Assembly (NCBI RefSeq): GCF_021083305.1
Contig: NZ_JAJFAY010000005.1
Span: forward strand, 1 to 64,000
Direction of reading: 5' to 3'
Length of the DNA: 64,000 nt
From: Haladaptatus sp. DYF46
GTDB taxonomy: Archaea; Halobacteriota; Halobacteria; Halobacteriales; Haladaptataceae
Part shown: positions 56,423 to 64,000 of the stretch, in pieces
Numbering within the stretch: position 1 is the first letter of the stretch
How the letters are laid out: every line of letters starts with the position of its first letter
Made by a program: the position numbers and the translations under genes
The notes under the pieces: generated by a model
Database searches by the model: none
Told to the model about the DNA's origin: nothing
Seen by the model: the letters and a program-made list of their open reading frames with translations, nothing else

Positions 56423-59400
56423 CTGACGACACACGAATCCACGACATCTTCCAACAGTCGCCGACGCGCGAACTCGAGGAAGTACAGAAGGTCAACGCAC
56501 GCGAACGTGCAGAGAACGACGTTCGTGAGTTCTACGAGACCGAGAGCGCACGCAACGTCCTCACGACACTTGGCAAACTCATCGACAAGTATCCGCACGA
56601 AGATCCGCGTTTCCTCTATATCTCGGCGACATTCGGGTCGGGGAAGACCCACCTGCTGAAGCTCATCGGCTTCGCGGCCGACACGGAAGCCGAATTCGAC
56701 GACCTCGGTGAGGAGTTGGCCGACCGATGGCCCGGATTCCAGTCGTTCCGCGGGAGCGTCGCCAACTCCCACGTGGATCGGCTAAAGCCGGTCTTCCTCA
56801 ACCTCCTCAACCGAGACGCATCACAGGAACCACCGCTTCCATACCTCATCTACGAGGCTATCGGGCGGGAATTCGGATACCCGACCGATCCGAACTGGCT
56901 CCTGGAATGGGCGTGGCAACTCGATATGAACCACGGCGATTGCTGGGAGCAGTTACAGGACCTAAGACACGACGGGAAGACGTTCGACGAGGTTCTCGTC
57001 GAACGTGCGTCACTACGGAGCTGGCTCTACGAGGCTGTGCCGACGCTCACGGACTCGCCGTTTGAAACTCCCGCCGAGGTCAAACGGTCGATAAACGAGG
57101 CCGTCAACGAGGTTTCTCCGGACGAATTCGACGCCGACGACCTCGTAGAACGGGTCGAAGAGGCACAATCAGCGTTGAGCACGAAGGACGGCAACACCGA
57201 ACTCCTGATCGGACTCGACGAAGTGGCCCTGTTCATCGGGGACGGTCGCCACCGGTACCGGGAGTTCGAAGACACGATGAAAGCCCTTACCGACCTGGCA
57301 ACCGGCCCCAACCCGCCTATTATCGGAACTGGCCAGTATCCGATCGGAAAGATCCACGGCGAGTTCGAAGACACCGACGTTACGGCCCAACCGTGGTACG
57401 GGGCACAGGAACCGCTCGAAGGAGCTGGTACGGAGATCATCGTTCGCAAACGCTGGTTACAAAAGAACAGCCGAGACGAGCAGACTGTCAAGGAGGCAAT
57501 CGACCGTATGCCCGACCTGTCGCTCGGCGCGTACGGAGATGTTACCGGCGTCGGTCCTGATCCGGTCGAGTCGTACCCCTTCCGGGAGTACGATCTCGGG
57601 CTGCTTCGGAACGTCATCCAACAGTTGATGCCGCGCGGGCGAGTCACCGAGGAAGAGTACGTACAGGGGCGAGCCCTGCTCATCCTCGTTCGGTCGTTGT
57701 TCACTCGTTTCGACTGGGGGGACAAATCGGTCGGCGCGCTCGTCACGTGGGACGACCTCTTCGACCTACTGGTCGAAGAGACGACGTACGTCCCGTTGTG
57801 GGTTCAGGAGATGCTCGACCGTATCCGGAAATGCGACGCTAGCGACGACAATATATCTCGTGTTCGAGTCGCGAAGGGGCTCTACCTGCTGAATCAGGTC
57901 CGATCGACGATCCCGTCGACGCCGGAAAACCTCGCCAAACTCATGGTCGACTCGACGGACACGTCACTCGACTCCGTCACTGAGGACGTGAGATCTGCCC
58001 TTACCGACCACGAAAACGGGCTTGTCGAGAATCGGTACGTACTGACCGAAACCAACGAGCACGGCGACGAGGAGTATCTCCTCGTTTCCGAAGAGCAGGA
58101 GGACATCCTGACGCGGGCGAAAACGCGCGCTCAGCAGATTTCGTCCCATCGCCTCTCGGCCAAACTCGAATCGTATCTGCAGGACGGAAGTGACGACCTC
58201 CTCTCGGACGGGAGTCGCCACGAAGTCGACTTCGACGGTGAGCGGCGGGTTCCCCTTCGATTCGAGTACTCGATTCTCGATCCGATCGAACGTGCGCCGA
58301 CACCGGAATTCGATGCGCTCCAAGTGAGAGTAGTCGCTGATCACCCCGAAGACGTACGTGAACAGCGGGAAACGTGGCAGTCGACCAACGAGGGCCGGGA
58401 CGGTGGCGAACACATACTTGCCGCAGTTACCATCCCGAAGTCGATAGTTGACCGACTTCGAGATATGATGGGAATGCAGGAAGTCCTCTCGGAGGAAACG
58501 GAGACCTATCCCGATCTGGAGTCCGACCACCGGAACGAACAACGAGCACTTGAGTCGGCAGTGCGCGAGCAACTCGAGAATGGAGACATCTACATCCAGA
58601 CGGGGGACACACTCGGAACCTACGACGATGCGTTCGAGCGAGTCGTTATCGACCAAGCCCGCTCCGTGTTCGGTAGAACGCGTTACGTCCTCACGAACGG
58701 GATCACCGAAGTGGCTGACGCCAAGCAGATGGCACGGTTCTTCCGCGGCGTCGGTGAGTGGCCCCTTTCGAGGGAAGACGCGGTCACGCTCGGCGTGGCT
58801 ACTGACCGGAGAGAACTCGCGGACGGGTGGGGCCAGGAGTTCCTCGACGAGTACGAAAACAGGCAGTCGCTACGAGCCGAGGATCTGCTCGTGCAGACCG
58901 TCCAGCGCGGTGGAAAGTACCGGGGAACCCCGCGGGAGTCGATCTCCGCGCTGCTCATCACGCTCGCGACGGCCAACGAGATCGCGCTCCGTCGCAACGA
59001 CGAATACATCACCGACCCCGAAGCGATCGGTCGAGCGGTCCGTAACAAGACGAACCTCGCCGACATACAGATTCGCTTCGAGTCGCTCGACGGTATCGAC
59101 CCCGATCGGATCCGGACGACGGTCGAGACGATAATCGGGTCGCCACCATCGGGTAGCGATCCGGATGCGTGGGTATCGGAGTTGGCTCGCTGGGTCAACG
59201 AGAACAGCGTTCCCGTGAAACGCGTCCTTCGCGGCGTCCGTCGCGAGTTTGGCACGGGAGCACCTCTGGATGAGCTTGCGGAGGCGCTGGAGCCAGCTCT
59301 CGGCGGCGAGGAACTTCGGACCGAAGACGTGGCGTCGGAGACGATCGCGACGCAAGCGAAGCGATTCGCTCGCGCCAGAACTCTGTTCCGGACAGTCGAT

Positions 59401-60270
59401 GACGAAACCCTCTGGGAGCGGTTTACCGATCGGACCGCGGAGATGCAGCGCTTGCACCCCGGTGCGAACGTTACGGGCGAGATGCAAGACATCGCCGGCG
59501 GCGACGGAATCCCCCGAGCCGAGCGATTGCGGTCGATATTGGACGAAGCGGAATCGCACAGACGGCAGGTCGTCCACGAACAGTACGAGCGTATCGTCGG
59601 TGAGGCTCCGAAAGACGAGCGGCCCGACGAAATCGTATCGAGTCTCGTGACGTGGCTGTACGCGCACGACGGCAGTAGCAAGGAGACTGCCGATCGCGTG
59701 GTCGTCGAGTTCAGCGGTGTGACGATCGACGACCTGTACGACCTCTTCGAGATCGCGTGGGACGGCGATTCGTTCTCGGAGGGCGATCTCGTCGACCCAT
59801 CCGTCGTCCAGCAGGCCGAGCGGTATGCGAGTTCTCGCCGTCTTCTCGAAACGTCAGGAGGCGCATCGAGCCTTTGGTCGCAGCTCCACGACGCATCGCG
59901 GCGCCTCGAACGGGAGCGTCCGAGCCATCCCGTGACGAGTACGGTGCAGTCGGTACTCGACAGATCACTTCCTCCGAGCGTCGATGAGGTGACGCGTCTG
60001 CTTGCAGCGGCCGAAAATCCCTTCGAAGTCGACGAGCGATTGGTCGAACTCGCCGACGAACTACGGGCGGAGTATCCCGACCACGAGACGACAACCGCCG
60101 TGGTATCGGCCGTCGAATCCGACTCGCTGCCGAGCGACGAACGCGTCGCCGGCTTGATCGAGGACGCCGAACGGTTGCTCGAAGGCGTCGACGAGCAGTG
60201 GCGACGGATTCAGGAGGCGATGGACGACCTCGAAGACGGTTCCACCGTCCTCGTCGAATCGCCCGAGTAA
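56419..60270 (+). CDS. brxC: BrxC-type BREX ATPase, second copy
   Basis: A 1283-residue P-loop ATPase. Walker A ATFGSGKTHLLKL is at 70-82 and Walker B LLIGLDEVALFIGDG at 262-276. It aligns in layout with the first BrxC but shares little sequence outside the motifs, so it is a long-diverged paralogue. The C-terminal 350 residues are rich in short helical repeats. Two BrxC/PglY proteins are a feature of type 5 BREX. It overlaps brxB by 4 bp. After it the tight packing ends: a 192-bp gap precedes the pglX remnant. Confidence 0.85.
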   Translation: MTDDTRIHDIFQQSPTRELEEVQKVNARERAENDVREFYETESARNVLTTLGKLIDKYPHEDPRFLYISATFGSGKTHLLKLIGFAADTEAEFDDLGEELADRWPGFQSFRGSVANSHVDRLKPVFLNLLNRDASQEPPLPYLIYEAIGREFGYPTDPNWLLEWAWQLDMNHGDCWEQLQDLRHDGKTFDEVLVERASLRSWLYEAVPTLTDSPFETPAEVKRSINEAVNEVSPDEFDADDLVERVEEAQSALSTKDGNTELLIGLDEVALFIGDGRHRYREFEDTMKALTDLATGPNPPIIGTGQYPIGKIHGEFEDTDVTAQPWYGAQEPLEGAGTEIIVRKRWLQKNSRDEQTVKEAIDRMPDLSLGAYGDVTGVGPDPVESYPFREYDLGLLRNVIQQLMPRGRVTEEEYVQGRALLILVRSLFTRFDWGDKSVGALVTWDDLFDLLVEETTYVPLWVQEMLDRIRKCDASDDNISRVRVAKGLYLLNQVRSTIPSTPENLAKLMVDSTDTSLDSVTEDVRSALTDHENGLVENRYVLTETNEHGDEEYLLVSEEQEDILTRAKTRAQQISSHRLSAKLESYLQDGSDDLLSDGSRHEVDFDGERRVPLRFEYSILDPIERAPTPEFDALQVRVVADHPEDVREQRETWQSTNEGRDGGEHILAAVTIPKSIVDRLRDMMGMQEVLSEETETYPDLESDHRNEQRALESAVREQLENGDIYIQTGDTLGTYDDAFERVVIDQARSVFGRTRYVLTNGITEVADAKQMARFFRGVGEWPLSREDAVTLGVATDRRELADGWGQEFLDEYENRQSLRAEDLLVQTVQRGGKYRGTPRESISALLITLATANEIALRRNDEYITDPEAIGRAVRNKTNLADIQIRFESLDGIDPDRIRTTVETIIGSPPSGSDPDAWVSELARWVNENSVPVKRVLRGVRREFGTGAPLDELAEALEPALGGEELRTEDVASETIATQAKRFARARTLFRTVDDETLWERFTDRTAEMQRLHPGANVTGEMQDIAGGDGIPRAERLRSILDEAESHRRQVVHEQYERIVGEAPKDERPDEIVSSLVTWLYAHDGSSKETADRVVVEFSGVTIDDLYDLFEIAWDGDSFSEGDLVDPSVVQQAERYASSRRLLETSGGASSLWSQLHDASRRLERERPSHPVTSTVQSVLDRSLPPSVDEVTRLLAAAENPFEVDERLVELADELRAEYPDHETTTAVVSAVESDSLPSDERVAGLIEDAERLLEGVDEQWRRIQEAMDDLEDGSTVLVESPE

Positions 60271-60462
60271 CGGGCGTTCGTTACGGGACTACGAAGGCGA
60301 TCATACCCGACCCGTCGTTCTATAGTGAGATCGTAATCGGTGATGCGACTCCGAGACTTCGAGTACCCGGATCACATGCCGTCCAGCGAATCGACAGCGT
60401 CCGGGAATGGGCAATCTTCAAGACATCTCAATGGTTCTGCTTGAAATATCACCGAATTTCGT

Positions 60463-60870
60463 ATGGACGGAGAAACCATCCATCACCGAAAGGCCCAGCT
60501 CGACAAGGAAGAGCGCGAGCATCTCGAGGACGTCGTCACCGAGATGCGCGACCGCGTCGAGGCGAACGTTCGCTACCAACTCGAAGACGCGGGCCAAACC
60601 CAGATTAGTGATGGTGGTGTCTCCGAACGCCAACGGCTACTCTCGGAACTCGCTGCCGACGTTGACGATTATAAGCAACTGGCTACCGACATCTCTGAAG
60701 CCTGTGACGAGGTCGCCGCGGACATTCCCTCGAATTGGTCGGACCGAGCACTATCGGAGATCACGACCGCCGGTTACCAACCCAACCCGAAGCACGGCGT
60801 GGCGATCAATATCACACCACTCGCGGAGAAGAGTATCGTCCCCGAAATCGTCGAAGAAAAGGTGCTCTGA
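60463..60870 (+). pseudogene. pglX: PglX methyltransferase remnant, ends joined
   Basis: A 135-codon ORF in the place of pglX (over 1000 codons). Residues 1-45 (KEEREHLEDVVTEMRDRVEA) look like the PglX start, and residues 50-135 (SERQRLLSELAADVDDYKQL, AACDEVAADIP-like helix, GYQPNPKHGVAINITPLAEK) like its C-terminus. The methyltransferase domain with its SAM and NPPY motifs is absent. An in-frame internal deletion explains it, as the ORF stays open. It is 3 bp from pglZ. The identification rests on remembered family ends and position, so a distinct small protein remains possible. Confidence 0.5.
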
Positions 60871-60873
60871 ACC

Positions 60874-63066
60874 ATGCAGGCGAGCAAATCGCTTCCCGAC
60901 GCCGCGAAGGACATTATCCGAAGGGAGTTCGACCGCGCTGAATCGTCGACCCCGGTGGTCCTCTGGTGGGACGACGGAAACTACCTAGAGGACATCGTCG
61001 AGGAGGCCTGTGCCGACCTCGGCGTTCACCTGAAAATCCCCGACGGGACGCCACTCGAACTTCGTGCCGATCCGGTCGACGGCGAACAGGTTTGGTACGT
61101 TCCACACGTCAAAGACCTCGCAGACGCCGACGGTGATTACGACTGGTTCCGGGATATCGAACACACGGGCGGCGAGGTGGAGATGAGCATCGAAGACCTC
61201 ACCGTCCGCGCGTTCGGCCGCGGACAACTCGATGCGTGGGAGTTGAAAAACGCGACGCGTTCTGACGACCCGAAAAAGCGCCGTAAGATCGCACGGATTC
61301 TCCACGACCAACTCACCGGGGGGCAGCTTCCGACGCTCGAACAGCTTCGCACGCGGATCGTCACCGGCGGCTACACCGACCCGGTGGCGTTCGTGCTGGA
61401 GAACGGCTGGGGAGACATCAAAGACGACCGGGGTACCATCGAGCAGATGGCGGACTTACTGACGACCGACGGCGTCGATGCCGTCGCCAACGAGGACGAG
61501 CCGGCGGGCATCGTCACAGCGACACGGCGCTGGGCCGTCGCGGAGTGGCTGATTCACGCCGGTGCCGACGCGGACCGCTTCCCCGAACTGTTTCGCGCGG
61601 AGACCGCCGGCGCTCACGACCTCCCCGAACTCAAGTCGGTGCTGAACAACACTACCTCGGCCGGCCGCATCGCCGATCGATACCTCGGGGAAACCGTGTG
61701 GCCCGGGGTCGTCGACGGAACCGACGACCCGTGGGAGCTATCGGAGTGTATCGTCGACGGCGCGCTCGAACGGCGTCTCTGGGAGACGTGGATGTCGACC
61801 TTCGACGACGGTGACTACGAGATCTGTCTCGATCGCGCCCAAGAGCGGTACGAATCACTTCGCGGGCGGAAGGGATTCCGTGACGAGTACAGGGGTGCCT
61901 ACGGCCCGGATAGTCCATGGACGGAGACGTGGGAGCAAGCGGTACAAATTGCCCGGGTCGCCCACAGACTCGACACGTGGGACGAGAGCGCTGGCGAAGA
62001 TGTCGTCTCCGTGTATGCCGACGAGGAGGACGGCACGTGGCAGATCGACGACGCAGTCCTCAACCTCGTCGTCTCCGGAAAACCGGAGACCGGCCTCCCG
62101 AACGATCACCCGGCGACCGATTCACTCGGCGACGTGCGAACTGGACTCCAGTCGGAGTACGTCGACTACCTCGAAGACCTCGGTGGTCTCGTCACCGAGA
62201 CCGTCGAAGCCGGCGCTCCGTTCGTGGAAGAGGATCACGCCCATCAGTTCTTCACGAAGGAATCCGATGGACTGGAAAGCGGACAGACGGTCGCGCTGTT
62301 CGTCATCGACGCGCTCCGATTGGATCTCGCCCGGCAGCTCGCGGACGAACTTCGTACTCACGTCGGCGAGTTCTCCGTCGACAAACCTGACTTCGCCGTC
62401 GAGGAAAGCGTTTGGCTCGGAACCCTTCCCTCGGAGACCGAGTTCGGGAAGGCGGCGATCACACCGGGTGAAATACAGATGTTCGACATCTCGCTCGTCG
62501 ACGGCGACCTCCAACCGCTTCGCAACGATCGGCGCGTCACTACCAACCGTCGGGAGTCGCTGCTGGACGGTGACGGCTGGACTGTCACCCGTGATGAAGA
62601 GGACGGGTGGCATTCGACGCGGTTGGCGTACTTCAAAAACGACCTCGACGATATGGGAGAGAAGGAACTCACCGACCTCGAAGCGTTGTTGTCCCGGCGC
62701 GTCGAATCCCTCGCAGAGTTTATCGCGGATAAACTCGAGCAGTGTGAGTGGGACCAGGCGTACATTCTGACGGACCACGGCTTTGTTCTCCTCCCGGAGG
62801 GATTCAAACCGGAGAAAATTCCCCGTCCGGATGTGGCAACGGACTCCAGTCGCCGCTGGATCGCCGGCGAGGAGGTCGGTGAGGGCGAATCGGGCGTCCT
62901 CCTCGATTCGAGTACGCGATTGGGATATCTCGATGCCAACGTCAGCGTGCTCGCAAGCCCGCTCAAGCGGTTCAGCAAGAGAGGAGTCGGTGATGACCGC
63001 TTCTATCACGGCGGCCTGCTTCCGCAAGAGTTCGTACTGGACTTCATCAGTATCACGCAAGGATGA
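60874..63066 (+). CDS. pglZ: PglZ, BREX alkaline-phosphatase-fold protein
   Basis: A 730-residue protein. The PglZ domain covers about residues 470-650, with LFVIDALRLDLARQLADEL (metal Asp at the strand end) and AYILTDHGFVLLP (Asp-His metal pair) as core. The N-terminal about 450 residues are helical, as in BREX PglZ. PglZ is the defining BREX protein; relatives in this fold hydrolyse phosphate esters, and metal-dependent nuclease activity has been reported for some. The gene looks complete. It starts 3 bp after the pglX remnant and ends 45 bp before the brxHII stub. Confidence 0.88.
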   Translation: MQASKSLPDAAKDIIRREFDRAESSTPVVLWWDDGNYLEDIVEEACADLGVHLKIPDGTPLELRADPVDGEQVWYVPHVKDLADADGDYDWFRDIEHTGGEVEMSIEDLTVRAFGRGQLDAWELKNATRSDDPKKRRKIARILHDQLTGGQLPTLEQLRTRIVTGGYTDPVAFVLENGWGDIKDDRGTIEQMADLLTTDGVDAVANEDEPAGIVTATRRWAVAEWLIHAGADADRFPELFRAETAGAHDLPELKSVLNNTTSAGRIADRYLGETVWPGVVDGTDDPWELSECIVDGALERRLWETWMSTFDDGDYEICLDRAQERYESLRGRKGFRDEYRGAYGPDSPWTETWEQAVQIARVAHRLDTWDESAGEDVVSVYADEEDGTWQIDDAVLNLVVSGKPETGLPNDHPATDSLGDVRTGLQSEYVDYLEDLGGLVTETVEAGAPFVEEDHAHQFFTKESDGLESGQTVALFVIDALRLDLARQLADELRTHVGEFSVDKPDFAVEESVWLGTLPSETEFGKAAITPGEIQMFDISLVDGDLQPLRNDRRVTTNRRESLLDGDGWTVTRDEEDGWHSTRLAYFKNDLDDMGEKELTDLEALLSRRVESLAEFIADKLEQCEWDQAYILTDHGFVLLPEGFKPEKIPRPDVATDSSRRWIAGEEVGEGESGVLLDSSTRLGYLDANVSVLASPLKRFSKRGVGDDRFYHGGLLPQEFVLDFISITQG

Positions 63067-63111
63067 TCGACTCCGTTATGATGAACGTCACTTCCGGAGG
63101 ACCGAGAACGG

Positions 63112-63291
63112 ATGAGTAGCGTGGAACTCTCTCCCAGTCAACGGGTGATGCTCAACGACGCCCCTGCAGAGGTCATCCGAACGCGGACCGTTGGCGACAT
63201 CGAGTACCTGCGGGCATTCATCGAAGGAGAGGGGGTCAAGATCGTCTGCCTCGATGACGTAGACGTTCGGCCTCACAAAACCCGATTGTGA
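63112..63291 (+). pseudogene. brxHII: Stub of the BREX helicase brxHII
   Basis: A 59-codon ORF after pglZ, in the place of brxHII (about 900-1000 codons). It reads SPSQRVMLNDAPAEVIRTRT, then VGDIEYLRAF and CLDDVDVRPHKTRL, then stops. This resembles the N-terminal lead of SNF2-like helicases of BREX type 5, before the helicase motifs. No helicase motif follows in any frame. It is either a 5' fragment left by a deletion or, less likely, a small independent protein. 63292-63554 shows no gene. Confidence 0.45.
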
Positions 63292-63554
63292 GTATGGTAG
63301 TTGTATCGGCATCTATCGGCTAGAAACCAGCAGGAGGGGAGAGGTCCTACCGGCCACCGTGTCTGTGGTCGGGAAGCGTGATCAAATCGATGCATGGTTT
63401 CGAACTTCTCGTGGCGAAACGCATGCTATGTGGTGAACTCGTCTCGTCGATATGCGTTCAGTAGCGGATTCCAGAGGAGGCTCCTGACTGACGGCTCCGA
63501 CAATCCAAACACTCTTTACTGATTATCTGTAAGTTGTAAACAGCACAAACACCA

Positions 63555-64000
63555 ATGTCACACACTGCATCCCACGCCAATGGCGATGTCATTCGGGATT
63601 TCCTCTCGGTTGCAGACCTCCTCGAAGAGCCACGGTTAGCCCAACTATACGCCTACCTTGCCCGACAGGGTCCAGCAACCGTCCAAGAACTCATGGATGC
63701 ATTGGACCTCCCGCAAGGAACGGCCTATACGTACGTGAAGCGGCTGGCCGATACAGGTGTTATCGAAGCAACGGGCGACGAGCAACCGCGAACATATGTT
63801 GCTCACCCGATCGACCTCACGGTCTCGGCTGGGAATGGAACGCGTGAGTATACGATTACCCCGATGTTGGTGGACGCCGTGAGTCGCCAATCTACCAATG
63901 ACGATATCGAGACATACATCGCTCGCCACGGCATTGACGGTCTCGCAACAGCACTCACATATACGGTTGCACGTGAGCGCGGTGAAGTAACCCACCGATT
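63555..64000 (+). CDS. Helix-turn-helix protein, partial at window end
   Basis: 148 codons are seen before the window ends. LEEPRLAQLYAYLARQGPAT, then QELMDALDLPQGTAYTYVKR and LADTGVIEATGDEQP form a winged helix-turn-helix, probably a TrmB/ArsR-like haloarchaeal regulator (DUF7437 type). A further beta-rich part starts at TREYTITPMLVDAVSR. In haloarchaea such genes are often followed by a PIN toxin, but the next gene lies outside. The start is the ATG at 63555, after a TATA-like TTTACTGATT. Confidence 0.72.
   Translation, partial: MSHTASHANGDVIRDFLSVADLLEEPRLAQLYAYLARQGPATVQELMDALDLPQGTAYTYVKRLADTGVIEATGDEQPRTYVAHPIDLTVSAGNGTREYTITPMLVDAVSRQSTNDDIETYIARHGIDGLATALTYTVARERGEVTHR

Noticed and set aside
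51319..63291. DISARM or type 1 BREX instead of type 5 BREX
   Set aside because: There is no DrmA/DrmB-like gene and no brxL. BrxA, BrxB, PglZ and two BrxC-type genes fit type 5 best.
1..64000. CRISPR arrays or rRNA genes
   Set aside because: I saw no regularly spaced direct repeats and no rRNA sequence on either strand.

Overview
The window reads as DNA of a halophilic archaeon (class Halobacteria). The predicted proteins are strongly acidic, and several are exported behind twin-arginine signals. Promoters look archaeal, with TATA-like boxes close to the start codon and few ribosome binding sites. The gene families are typical of haloarchaea: a geranylgeranylglyceryl phosphate synthase, HalOD1 and bat-type HTH proteins, several universal stress proteins, and a haloarchaeal style BREX locus. 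Species cannot be fixed from the sequence alone.

Layout. 0-6 kb: the 3' end of a SWIM zinc finger gene, a frameshifted SprT-like protease gene, a phosphate permease, a gluconate-type permease, a SnoaL-like protein, a small DUF7385-like protein, and a debris field with second-copy fragments of the SWIM/SprT pair and a broken alpha/beta hydrolase. 6-11 kb: an exported EEP-fold phosphatase/nuclease, a lipid biosynthesis enzyme, a PH-domain membrane protein, tRNA-Thr(UGU), and gene remnants (HalOD1, cytochrome P450). 11-25 kb: a catabolic region with a CocE-type hydrolase, an exported LamG plus beta-propeller protein, a large FAD oxidoreductase, a permease, hydantoinase A, a small metallopeptidase, an IclR regulator and an AGE-family epimerase. 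Five copies of a 17-bp palindrome lie in its intergenic regions, two of them at promoters, and may be IclR operators. 26-30 kb: an aldolase, FGGY kinase and 2-hydroxyacid dehydrogenase cassette for a sugar or sugar acid. 30-34 kb: a stress protein and a ribbon-helix-helix/PIN toxin-antitoxin pair with two clear operator palindromes. 34-46 kb: a peptide-type ABC transporter cluster with two double-ATPase proteins, two permeases and a binding protein whose lobes appear in swapped order. An ADP-forming acyl-CoA synthetase and a bat-type regulator sit inside this cluster. 46-50 kb: small stress and signalling proteins.

51.3-63.3 kb holds the most notable system, a type 5-like BREX phage-defence operon: brxA, brxC, brxB, a second brxC, then pglZ. 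The expected methyltransferase gene pglX is reduced to a 135-codon ORF that looks like its two ends joined. The helicase brxHII is reduced to what looks like its first 59 codons. On the left, a major facilitator gene is cut after about 131 codons, which suggests an island boundary. The core BREX ORFs are intact and mostly overlap by ATGA, so this is either a recently disarmed system, one complemented from elsewhere, or a reduced variant.
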